From: Anaerolineaceae bacterium UBA5311 | Lineage (GTDB): Bacteria; Chloroflexota; Anaerolineae; Anaerolineales; Anaerolineaceae | Direction of reading: 5' to 3' | Assembly: GCA_002411175.1 (NCBI GenBank) | Contig: DHRN01000040.1 | Location: 1 to 18,032 of the forward strand | Length of the DNA stretch: 18,032 bases | Shown here: one piece after another, positions 7,471-14,229 of the stretch | Layout of the letters: every line of letters starts with the position of its first letter | How positions within the stretch are numbered: the stretch's first letter is position 1 | Program-made: the position numbers and the translations under genes | The notes under the pieces: generated by a model | Database searches by the model: none | Told to the model about the DNA's origin: nothing | Seen by the model: the letters and a program-made list of their open reading frames with translations, nothing else

Positions 7471-9657
7471 ATGACCAAACTGTGGAAAATCACCGAAAAC
7501 TCTTTTGACCCCAGGCGCTTGCGTCATTTTGAAACGGCGCTCACCCAGGGGAATGGATATTTAGGCACGCGCGCTACCTTTGAGGAACACTTTCCGGGTG
7601 AACAGCGCTCAACCTTTGTTCATGGAGTTTTTGATGACGCGCCAATCGTATTCTCGCAATTGGTCAACTTCCCAGATTGGGCCCAGCTGGACATCACCCT
7701 GGCAGGAGAGCGCTTCAGTCTGGCCGAAGGCCAACTGCTTGACTATACCCGTGAGCTGGATCTTCGTACCGGCTTGCTCACGCGCCTTGTCCGCTGGCAG
7801 AGCCCGGGCGGCCGGGTCAGCAAACTGGAATTTTTCCGCTTCGCCAGCCTGAAAGATCAACACCTCACCTGTCAGCGCCTGTTGGTCACACCTGAAAACT
7901 ACTCCGCTGAGATCAAAATCACCAGCCGGCTCGATGCCGGCACCGAGACTATACGCTATCATCACTGGCACTGGCTGGAGCAAGCAGTCGAGGGCCCTGC
8001 GATCTGGCTGCGCATGCAGACTGCTGCCACAAAGATCGAAGCGGCGCTGGCGCAAAGAGTTCTCTTTAGTGGAGCCAGCCAGTCAGAAATAACCATGCCC
8101 GATGTGGTTAAAATGCCCTCGATTAACCTCATCTGCCAGGTCGAAACTGGTCAGCAGATCCGCTACGAAAAATATAGCGCCATCTATACAGATCGCGATT
8201 GCCCTGACCCGAAAAATGAAGCCCTCAAGACGCTGGCGCAGTTAACAGCTGACCCTTGGGAAGCCCAACTACAGGCCACCACCAAAGCCTGGCAAAAAGA
8301 GTGGGATCGCTGCGACGTTTTGATTGAAGGTGACCACGAAGCCCAGTTAGCCATTCGCTTCAGCATCTACCACCTGCTGATTGCCGCCCCCCGCCACGAC
8401 GAACGGGTCAACATCGGCGCCAAAACCCTCAGCGGCTACGGTTATCATGGGCACGCCTTCTGGGATACAGAAATCTTCATGCTGCCCTTATTCACTTTCA
8501 CTCGCCCACAAATTGCCAAAAACCTGCTCTCCTACCGTTTCCATAACCTGCCCGGCGCCCGGGAAAAAGCAAGAGAAGGCGGATTCGAGGGCGCCCAATT
8601 CCCCTGGGAGAGTGCCGGCGACGGTCGTGAAGTCACCCCCACCTGGGTGCCCAACCCCGCCAACCGCAAAGAGCTCATTCGCATCTGGACCGGCGATATT
8701 GAAATCCACATTTCATCAGATATCGCTTACGCCATCAACCAATACTGGCAACTCACCGGCGACGATGCCTTCATGGCACGGCGCGGCGCGGAAGTTATCC
8801 TCGATACAGCTAAATTCTGGGCTTCCCGCCTGGAATGGAACCCCCAAACCTCGCAGTATCACCTCAGCGACGTGATCGGTCCGGATGAATACCACGATCA
8901 CGTGGACGACAACGCCTTCACCAACTACCTCGCTCGCTGGCACCTGCGCAAAGCCGTACAGATCGCCGCCTGGCTGCAGGCTTATTCGCCAGAGATCGCC
9001 AGCCAATTGTTCAGCAAACTCTCCATCAACGATCAAACCTTCACCGACTGGGATACTATCGCCAGCCAGATTTTCTGCCCCGCAGTAAATGACCGCGGCT
9101 TGATTGAACAATTTACCGGCTATTTCGACCGCACCGACGTGCTCACCTGCGATTTTGACCCGCGCACCGAGTCCATTCAATCCCTTTTGGGCATCGAAGG
9201 CGCCAACCAGTCGCAAATTTTGAAGCAGCCCGATGTGATCATGCTCATGTACTTGCTGCCCGAATTGTTTGACCAGGCCACCATCCAGGCCAATTACGAT
9301 TATTACACCCCGCGAACCGACCTCACCTTTGGCTCATCCCTTGGCCCCTCCATCCAGGCAATCATGGCCACCCGGCTGGGCAGCCAGGCAGACGCCTACG
9401 AAAACTTCATGCGCGCCGCCCGGGCAGACCTCGAGGACGTGCGCGGCAACGCCGCTGACGGCATCCACGGCGCATCCGCGGGCGGTTTGTGGCAGGCGGT
9501 TGTGTTCGGATTTGGCGGCCTGCACATTGACGGAGACTCCTGGCACCTCCAGCCCCATCTGCCAGCCCATTGGAAACGGCTCCGCTTCAAATTTGTCTGG
9601 CGCGGTCACGAACAAGTGGTCGACATTTGCGCTGAAGAGGAAAAATCGTGCTCATAA
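7471..9657 (+). CDS. GH65 disaccharide phosphorylase
   Basis: A cytoplasmic inverting phosphorylase that splits an alpha-glucoside such as maltose, kojibiose, nigerose or trehalose into beta-glucose 1-phosphate and an acceptor. ATG at 7471, with GAGG 6 nt upstream, gives 728 aa. The N-terminal beta-sandwich starts with WKITENSFDP and GNGYLGTR. The (alpha/alpha)6 catalytic domain carries VIGPDEYHDHVDDNAFTNY, with Glu473 as the general acid. The phosphate-loop motif GIHGASAGGLWQ is at about 664-675, followed by the C-terminal domain. The last codons overlap the downstream pgmB by 10 nt, matching the functional pairing: PgmB consumes beta-glucose 1-phosphate. Substrate specificity is decided by a loop I cannot classify by eye. 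A simple GH65 hydrolase is less likely given the pgmB partner. Confidence 0.9.
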   Translation: MTKLWKITENSFDPRRLRHFETALTQGNGYLGTRATFEEHFPGEQRSTFVHGVFDDAPIVFSQLVNFPDWAQLDITLAGERFSLAEGQLLDYTRELDLRTGLLTRLVRWQSPGGRVSKLEFFRFASLKDQHLTCQRLLVTPENYSAEIKITSRLDAGTETIRYHHWHWLEQAVEGPAIWLRMQTAATKIEAALAQRVLFSGASQSEITMPDVVKMPSINLICQVETGQQIRYEKYSAIYTDRDCPDPKNEALKTLAQLTADPWEAQLQATTKAWQKEWDRCDVLIEGDHEAQLAIRFSIYHLLIAAPRHDERVNIGAKTLSGYGYHGHAFWDTEIFMLPLFTFTRPQIAKNLLSYRFHNLPGAREKAREGGFEGAQFPWESAGDGREVTPTWVPNPANRKELIRIWTGDIEIHISSDIAYAINQYWQLTGDDAFMARRGAEVILDTAKFWASRLEWNPQTSQYHLSDVIGPDEYHDHVDDNAFTNYLARWHLRKAVQIAAWLQAYSPEIASQLFSKLSINDQTFTDWDTIASQIFCPAVNDRGLIEQFTGYFDRTDVLTCDFDPRTESIQSLLGIEGANQSQILKQPDVIMLMYLLPELFDQATIQANYDYYTPRTDLTFGSSLGPSIQAIMATRLGSQADAYENFMRAARADLEDVRGNAADGIHGASAGGLWQAVVFGFGGLHIDGDSWHLQPHLPAHWKRLRFKFVWRGHEQVVDICAEEEKSCS

Positions 9658-10301
9658 AAGCCTTTTTGTTCGATCTTGATGGCGTTCTCACCGATACCTC
9701 CGAACTCCACTTTCAGGCCTGGAAAAAGCTGGCTGAAGAAGAAGGCATCAGCTTCACCCGCCAGGATAATGAAGCCCTGCGCGGTGTTTCCAGACGCGAA
9801 TCGCTAAACCTGCTGCTTAAAGGCAAACCCGTCAGCCCCGGGCAAGCCCACCAGATGATGGCGCGCAAAAACGGCTATTATATCCGCCTGGTGGAACAAA
9901 TGACCCCCGCAGACCTGCTTCCCGGCGCCTTGGACATGATGGATGAAATCAGACAGCTTGGACTCAAGCAGGCCATTGTTTCCAGCAGTAAAAACGCCCT
10001 GCTCGTGCTCGAGCGCCTCCAAATCACCGCTAAATTTGACGCCGTCATCGACGGCAATGCCCCCGCCCGCTCCAAACCACACCCCGACCTGTTTTTGCTG
10101 GCAGCCCAGGCCCTGGGTCTGCCGCCGGCCAACTGCCTGGTGGTCGAGGATGCCGAAGCTGGCGTTCAAGCCGCCCATGCCGCCGGCATGCCAGCCCTTG
10201 GTCTCGGCCCGCCAGAGCGCGTCGGCGCCGCCCAGCTGGTTTTCCCCTCACTCCAATCCCACACCGCCCGCCAGGTGCTTGCCTTCTTCCAGGGGTTATA
10301 G
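9648..10301 (+). CDS. pgmB: beta-phosphoglucomutase (HAD superfamily)
   Basis: Converts beta-glucose 1-phosphate from the GH65 enzyme into glucose 6-phosphate through a beta-glucose 1,6-bisphosphate intermediate. All HAD motifs are present: FDLDGVLTDT with Asp9 (nucleophile) and Asp11 (acid/base), SSSK at 112-115, Lys143 in RSKPHPD, and VVEDAEAG with Glu167/Asp168. The cap domain has RGVSRRESLNLLL, characteristic of beta-PGMs. These positions line up closely with the Lactococcus enzyme. Length 217 aa is standard. The start is GTG, chosen because GAAGAGG ends 7 nt upstream; it overlaps GH65 by 10 nt, implying coupled translation. It is the last clear gene of the sugar operon. Confidence 0.93.
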   Translation: MLIKAFLFDLDGVLTDTSELHFQAWKKLAEEEGISFTRQDNEALRGVSRRESLNLLLKGKPVSPGQAHQMMARKNGYYIRLVEQMTPADLLPGALDMMDEIRQLGLKQAIVSSSKNALLVLERLQITAKFDAVIDGNAPARSKPHPDLFLLAAQALGLPPANCLVVEDAEAGVQAAHAAGMPALGLGPPERVGAAQLVFPSLQSHTARQVLAFFQGL

Positions 10302-10732
10302 CTTTTACCCCCTTGAGTCTGCTTGCGCTGCCGCCCCCCTCCAGCGCTAAATCTTTGAAATCCCTTTCCCCACCTCCCTACGCCCCCCTGAAAACAGCCC
10401 CACCATCTGCCTTACTCCAACCATCGCTACCGATTAAAACCGTTTTCAATTGCACCTTCTCATTTGAAATTTGGTATAGGTTAAACACTTGTACTTCTCA
10501 ATTATGTGTATAATTATGCCGAAAAACAAAAAGGCACAGTCATCGTAATCGCGAGCCGCCCCACAGGGTGGGTGAGGAGTATTTTGAGGGTTACAATCCG
10601 CCCATCATCCCAGGCCCGTGCAGAGGGACGATTTCTGGCCTCAAGTTCAAAGCACACGGTTCAACGAACCAACAACAACCAAATAAAACCACTACACACC
10701 CGCAAGCGCCAGCTTGCCCTATTGGAGAAATT
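10302..10732 (+). other. 431-bp intergenic region with promoter and long leader
   Basis: No convincing gene. The first part is C-rich and contains one weak hairpin (GCGCTG 10325-10330 with CAGCGC 10342-10347, no T-run), so the sugar operon may lack a strong terminator here. An AT-rich stretch with a TATAAT box follows at about 10440-10515. The remaining ~215 nt form an untranslated leader with a small hairpin near 10561-10575 (CCCAC/GTGGG). I could not match the leader to a known riboswitch. Open frames run through it, but none resembles a protein. Confidence 0.5.
10486..10514 (+). promoter_or_regulatory. predicted promoter for the heliorhodopsin gene
   Basis: A perfect TATAAT lies at 10509-10514, in an AT-rich pocket between GC-rich sequences. 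The -35 region is poor: CACTTG at 17-bp spacing, TTGTAC only at 14 bp. It would give a leader of about 210 nt before the ATG at 10733. Confidence 0.45.
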
Positions 10733-11512
10733 ATGGAAAACACACTTGCCAAACTCAAACGCTTCAACCTCATCATGGGGGCCTTTCATCTTATTCAAGG
10801 CATCGCCATGCTCTTCCTGGCCACCAGCGTCATCCAGACCATCGCTGAATTTCAGCCCACCATCACCCAATTATATTTGCGCTTCAACCCCGCAACACGC
10901 TCGCTCGAAGCCGCCAGCAAAGAATTATTCACCCTGCCTTTTGGGATCATGGTTGCCTCCTTCCTGCTCATCTCAGCCCTCGCCCACGGTCTCATTGTCC
11001 TCTTCAGCGATAAATACTTCGAGGATCTGAAGCAAGGCATCAACCGCTTCCGCTGGTTTGAATACGCCCTCAGTTCATCCATCATGATCGTGCTCATCGC
11101 CACCCTCTTCGGCATCCAGGACATCGCCTCCCTCATCCTCATCTTTTTTGTCAACGCCTCCATGAACCTCTTTGGGCTCGTCATGGAACAGCTCAATTCC
11201 GGCCGTGAAAAAGGTCAGGTCAATTGGGGTCCCTTCATCTGGGGCTCAATCGCCGGCATCGCCCCCTGGATCGCCATCCTGCTCTATATGTTTGGCAACG
11301 CCAATTTCGACCAGGTGCCCTGGTTCGTCTGGGCCATCGTCGGCACCTACTTTGTCGCCTTCAACACCTTCCCCATCAATATGATCCTGCAATACAAAGG
11401 CGTTGGAAAATGGAAAGACTACCTCTATGGCGAGCGGACCTACATCGTCCTCAGCCTGGTCGCCAAGTCAATCCTGGCCTGGCTGGTCCTCTTTGGCGCC
11501 ATGCAGCCCTGA
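10733..11512 (+). CDS. heliorhodopsin (retinal-binding seven-helix photoreceptor)
   Basis: A seven-helix membrane protein, 259 aa from an ATG with GGAG 5 nt upstream. The last helix carries YIVLSLVAKSILAW; Lys245 would bind retinal as a Schiff base, with Ser241 four residues before it, as in heliorhodopsins. Helix 3 begins RWFEYALSSS, where Glu110 fits the counterion position. His19 (helix 1) and His85 (helix 2) match the conserved histidines, and Glu152 ends helix 4. The long loop between helices 1 and 2 (about 36-66) is also typical. Approximate helices: 11-34, 67-91, 106-127, 129-152, 165-188, 196-219, 232-257. Heliorhodopsins are inverted in the membrane compared with ordinary rhodopsins and are thought to be sensory, not pumps; their partner is mostly unknown. 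No retinal-synthesis gene is visible here. Confidence 0.85.
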   Translation: MENTLAKLKRFNLIMGAFHLIQGIAMLFLATSVIQTIAEFQPTITQLYLRFNPATRSLEAASKELFTLPFGIMVASFLLISALAHGLIVLFSDKYFEDLKQGINRFRWFEYALSSSIMIVLIATLFGIQDIASLILIFFVNASMNLFGLVMEQLNSGREKGQVNWGPFIWGSIAGIAPWIAILLYMFGNANFDQVPWFVWAIVGTYFVAFNTFPINMILQYKGVGKWKDYLYGERTYIVLSLVAKSILAWLVLFGAMQP

Positions 11513-11538
11513 TAAAGTTGAAATTCTAAACCCAACCC

Positions 11539-11577
11539 AGCTTCCGGCTTTCCCTCCCGCCGGAAGCTTTTATTTTT
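11539..11577 (+). terminator. intrinsic terminator after heliorhodopsin
   Basis: AGCTTCCGGC (11539-11548) pairs perfectly with GCCGGAAGCT (11559-11568) around a 10-nt pyrimidine loop, followed at once by TTTATTTTT. It lies 27 nt after the stop codon and marks the end of the GC-rich core. Confidence 0.9.
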
Positions 11578-11763
11578 AAAAGCCATTTTATTCCTCTACC
11601 ATGGTTAGACCCTAGTGTAAAAGTAATTAGCCCAAGATGGCTAACTTATAACATTTCAAGGTCTTACTGTATGTCCTCTTTTGTGGATTGTAAAAAAAAC
11701 TTTAAGTTAATTTGTTTCTAGAACGAATTGTTGTCTGAGGAACACTCTATTAGTATGGTTCAT

Positions 11764-12249
11764 TTAATCATCCGTCGGTGAGGTCAATGCTTCTTCCCAA
11801 TAAGTTAAAACTCTACTTGCTAATTCAAAAGCTGAAAATGTAGTTCTGTCTTCTGCTGTAGTTTCTTTGTCCAGATGAACCCGGAGCATTCCATCGCCAA
11901 AAAAACCTACTGGAAAAGCGCCTTTAGGAAAATAACCTCTAGGAATATAACCAGCACTTATATCTGTTTTTACAACAGATTTGTGAATATCAGACAAACC
12001 CGAGAAATGTTTTGCACCTGTAGCCAAATCTGAAGTTATTTGCAAAATCACCTCAGAATTTCGGATTTTCGTTCTAACCTTGCGATTTTGATTTCCTGGG
12101 TAAATCCAATCCAACATAGCTTCGGCGGTAACGAAAAAATTGTAGGCCAAGTAGATGTCAAAAGGATGTAACTCCATCTGAATTAAATCGTGCCGTAATT
12201 TTTTGAGTAAATCTTTTGGTGTCTCCAAATCGAAAAAGCCCGTTATCAT
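11764..12249 (-). CDS. conserved-looking hypothetical protein, 161 aa
   Basis: Function not known. The N-terminal part (FDLETPKDLLKKLRHDLIQM) and the middle motifs (AYNFFVTAEAMLDWIYP, then LATGAKHF) recall a widespread family of uncharacterised bacterial proteins often seen in mobile or accessory DNA; this is from memory. The C-terminal third has a Gly/Pro/Phe-rich run (GYIPRGYFPKGAFPVGFF) and then a helix with a Trp. No signal or membrane segment is seen. The open frame extends to a TTG at 12336, but ATG at 12249 fits the expected protein start better; a TATAAT at 12320-12325 on this strand would transcribe only the shorter form. It lies downstream of the Abi_2-type gene and could be its partner. 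Confidence 0.6.
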   Translation of the reverse strand: MITGFFDLETPKDLLKKLRHDLIQMELHPFDIYLAYNFFVTAEAMLDWIYPGNQNRKVRTKIRNSEVILQITSDLATGAKHFSGLSDIHKSVVKTDISAGYIPRGYFPKGAFPVGFFGDGMLRVHLDKETTAEDRTTFSAFELASRVLTYWEEALTSPTDD

Positions 12250-12341
12250 ATATATTCGTCCATTTGATGTTGTCAACCAATAATGATTAACAAAAAAACC
12301 GGTTTTGAAATACCTAAAAATTATACCGTGTATCAACCATT

Positions 12342-12803
12342 TTATTTCACTCGTCTTGGTCTTTCAAATTCAAGGACAGGGTCTTTTGATTCAGTGGGGG
12401 CATGCCGTGTCTTCTCAAACCCCTCGAAAACCTCCCGCCATTTCTTAACATCTCGGAAGTTTTGGGGATCATAGAACATTTCTGATCCGGCATTATGCGC
12501 TGACCAATATGCCAGCATAGTCCGTACTTTAACTTCAATTGGCTCTATTGAAAGGAGGATTATTTTTCTCAACCACCCATCGATTGTGTAACGCCCCTTT
12601 AACATATCAAAGGTAAATCCAGGAACAAAACAATCGGTCGTTGGATCCATCTCAGAATGAAAATAGGCATTCAGGCGGTAATAATTTACTTGTTGGAGAT
12701 ATGCATCGAGTTCACTTTGAGAGCAATTTTCAAGACCCCGCAACAATAATTTGTGAGCTTGTTCTTCGAAAGTAAGAGGCTGTTTCAGCAGAGCAGACGA
12801 CAT
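12342..12803 (-). CDS. Abi_2/AbiD-type abortive-infection protein, C-terminally truncated
   Basis: The start is clearly Abi_2-like: KQPLTFEEQAHKLLLRGLEN, then LQQVNYYRLNAYFH at about 35-48, and a helix with SIEPIEVKVRTMLAYW at about 86-101. Abi_2 proteins are usually about 300 aa and have a HEPN-type active site in the C-terminal half. This frame stops after 153 aa, just after TESKDPVLEF, where full-length relatives continue. I could not find the missing half in the other frames between 11,764 and 12,340. It is probably a non-functional remnant, or at most an N-terminal-domain protein. A 50-bp palindromic hairpin lies 15 bp upstream of the start. Confidence 0.65.
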   Translation of the reverse strand: MSSALLKQPLTFEEQAHKLLLRGLENCSQSELDAYLQQVNYYRLNAYFHSEMDPTTDCFVPGFTFDMLKGRYTIDGWLRKIILLSIEPIEVKVRTMLAYWSAHNAGSEMFYDPQNFRDVKKWREVFEGFEKTRHAPTESKDPVLEFERPRRVK

Positions 12804-12817
12804 AATTTAATAAAATG

Positions 12818-12867
12818 ACTGGCCATAATTCGCATTGTTTCGGATGAAACAATTAAGCGTGGCCAGT
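12818..12867. other. long interrupted palindrome upstream of the Abi_2-type gene
   Basis: Outer arms ACTGGCCA (12818-12825) and TGGCCAGT (12860-12867) are perfect complements. Inside them ATTGTTTC (12834-12841) and GAAACAAT (12846-12853) pair perfectly around a GGAT loop, with a short CGC/GCG stem and unpaired bases between. The whole can fold as one bulged hairpin or cruciform of about 50 bp. There is no T-run. Confidence 0.8.
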
Positions 12868-13024
12868 TCTGTTAGACATAGTTTATATAAAAATCCACTA
12901 AATGTCAAATTAATAACCTTTCACAAATACATCCTATGATAATACTTGCTAGAGCCTATTCTATCTCATTTCCCTGCCGCTATGGTATCATTTTAAACCA
13001 CAAATCATCGCACCAGGAGGTCTA

Positions 13025-13294
13025 ATGATGGCGTCGAAGACACAGTATGGACCCAATAATCCCCACCCTTTTTCAACAATCCAAACTGAACTGATTTGGG
13101 AAGGCAAGTATGACGAGTATGGCAACCGCCGCGAGGTGGACATTGCCGGTGCCGCCCTCCCTTTGCAGAAAATTGAAACGGTGGATGAGCCGCGCTCCAG
13201 GGCGGATGTGCAGGGGGTGCTGTTTGAACCCCAAAAGAGCCACCGCGATGACTTCCGCAACCGCCTGATCTGGGGCGAGAACAGAGCTATGTAA
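13025..13294 (+). pseudogene. N-terminal remnant of a type III-like site-specific DNA methyltransferase
   Basis: The 89-aa frame ends in FRNRLIWGENRAM and then a stop. In many site-specific adenine methyltransferases of type III restriction systems the N-terminal region ends with this NRLIWGDN-type motif, just before the DPPY-containing catalytic core. Here the core is missing: neither DPPY nor FxGxG appears in any frame up to 14,229. The earlier region (HPFSTIQTELIWEGKYDEYGNRR) also fits the N-terminal part of that family. A strong SD (AGGAGG, 13015-13020) and intact start show the beginning is preserved; ATG at 13028 is an alternative with better spacing. The cut coincides with tandem hairpins starting at 13298. 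Confidence 0.7.
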
Positions 13295-13297
13295 TGG

Positions 13298-13360
13298 GCT
13301 TCCCCCAGGGGGAAGCTGGATCCTGCCGCAAAGCGGACAGGAGACTGAAGAGGGGTTTTT
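13298..13360 (+). repeat. tandem hairpins followed by a T-run
   Basis: GCTTCCCCC-A-GGGGGAAGC (13298-13316) is a perfect palindrome. A second hairpin pairs TCCTGCCGC (13321-13329) with GCGG and CAGGA (13333-13336, 13338-13342), with one bulged A and an AAA loop. GGGGTTTTTTAT follows at 13352-13362. This could act as a terminator but, starting exactly where the methyltransferase remnant ends, it may also be the edge of a small non-autonomous element. Confidence 0.65.
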
Positions 13361-13469
13361 TATAAAAGTACTGCAAACGACAACAACACACTCTCCCCCG
13401 CTTGATCCGCAGTCCTCGTCGAGGCTGGGATCTTCGACGGACCCTCTACCCTTGCGGGAGGGCTTAACC

Positions 13470-13560
13470 CTTTTTACACTTTTTACACTATTTACATCAT
13501 TTTTTGATAGTGCCAAAACGTAGGTCCGCTGTAAAAACTACCTGGTTAATAAAGTGCGGC
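13470..13560. repeat. iteron-bearing element, copy A (TTTACAC type)
   Basis: Three direct repeats of a TTTTTACAC(TA) unit at 13471-13495 are followed by TTTTTTGATAGTGC (13501-13514 region) and then GCTGTAAAAACT. The GTAAAAA arm is complementary to the TTTTTAC repeats. The element is about 92 bp and ends in GTGCGG. Confidence 0.7.
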
Positions 13561-13611
13561 TTCCTAAGTTTACCGACTCTTGTGTCAATGAAAATCGAGC
13601 CCACTCCCCCC

Positions 13612-13704
13612 CTTATTTGCACGATTTGCACTAATTGCACTGTTTTTTGATAGTGCAAAGAAGCAGTTTGGCTGCAAATACTTTATTTTTATGTTAATGT
13701 GCGG
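13612..13704. repeat. iteron-bearing element, copy B (TTTGCAC type)
   Basis: This aligns with copy A along its whole length. It has three units of the (A)TTTGCAC type at 13614-13640, the same TTTTTTGATAGTGC core, then GCTGCAAATACT, and it ends TTAATGTGCGG. Here the repeats read TTTGCAC and the complementary arm GCAAAT, while copy A has TTTTTAC and GTAAAAA: the change is matched on both sides. TTGCACTA can also pair with TAGTGCAA. Confidence 0.7.
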
Positions 13705-13787
13705 TCGTGCATATAATTCTTGCGAGAATAATATAGCACATACGTTCTATTTCTGCAAGGAAAAGATAGGCGTTGGCGGATCCCCGC

Positions 13788-13965
13788 CACATCGTATCCG
13801 TAGGGTATCGCGAGCGTAGCGTGGCGATCTGCCTTTTCCAACCTGAAAAGCAAACTGCGGATTGCCACGTCGCTTCGCTCCTCGCAAAGACGAGTCCTTC
13901 CGTCACATCGTGCTGCCTGTGCCCGTAGGTTATCGCGAGCTGCTTTTGCGAAGCGATCTCACGCC
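13788..13965. repeat. REP-like palindromic repeat cluster
   Basis: Three copies of a roughly 30-37 bp palindromic sequence of the GCGAGGAGCGAAGCGAC...GCAATC kind are visible at about 13804-13833, 13857-13893 (inverted) and 13928-13965. Copies 1 and 3 also share their left flank (CACATCGT ... CCGTAGG, then TATCGCGAGC). Such intergenic repeats are common in Chloroflexota and many other bacteria. Confidence 0.7.
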
Positions 13966-14229
13966 GTAAAGAATGGTAGGGCGAAATGTGGAGACCTAAA
14001 GGTCATATCCCTTGCTCAGTTTGCCCACAAGCGCTTACAGCGCCGGGGTGCTTCGCAAAATCGGCGAGAGCGGAGAATAAAGAATTTTGGAAATAGGAAT
14101 TATCTCTGAATATGTGGCAAACTCCGTTCCCGTCAATTTACTTATTGCAAAGCCCCAATGTTGTACCGCTCAAAGTCGTTGTCTGTCAGATCTTATTTTT
14201 CTAACAATAAATCTGTTAATCGCAATTCT

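Larger units (their letters stand above)
13295..14229. other. 935-bp non-coding accessory stretch
   Basis: No credible gene on either strand. In order it holds two tandem hairpins (13298-13342) with a T-run, a GC-rich tract with inverted segments (13390-13470), two related iteron elements (13470-13560 and 13612-13704), and REP-like palindromes (13788-13965, with a weak relative at about 14045-14074). In 14,080-14,229, just downstream of the lipoprotein gene, I see nothing recognisable. Confidence 0.6.

Noticed and set aside
8716..9216. Minus-strand open frames inside the GH65 gene.
   Set aside because: They arise from the high GC content of a clearly coding gene and show no recognisable protein features.
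10560..10650. tRNA-like GGTTACAATCC segment in the heliorhodopsin leader.
   Set aside because: No acceptor stem, D-arm or anticodon arm can be placed around it.
10515..10732. Open frame extending the heliorhodopsin upstream to 10568 (314 aa).
   Set aside because: The extra 55 residues are Pro/Gln/Thr-rich and unlike any heliorhodopsin N-terminus; ATG 10733 has a good SD and gives the normal family length.
12295..12306. Perfect palindrome AAAACCGGTTTT.
   Set aside because: It lies in an AT-rich stretch between two accessory genes, with no promoter relation that I can defend; a single 12-bp palindrome there is weak evidence for an operator.
11604..12877. Possible integron-like gene cassette bounded by GTTAGAC (11604-11610 and 12871-12877), with the 12818-12867 hairpin as an attC-like fold.
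   Set aside because: GTTAGAC also occurs inside coding sequence at about 14599, 15723 and 17399, so it is not informative. The left partner site is only ATTTAAT, not RYYYAAC with a matching end, the spacers are uneven, and no integrase is present.
13295..14229. CRISPR array in the repeat-rich non-coding stretch.
   Set aside because: The repeats are few, diverged, differently spaced and partly inverted; there is no repeat-spacer periodicity and no cas gene.
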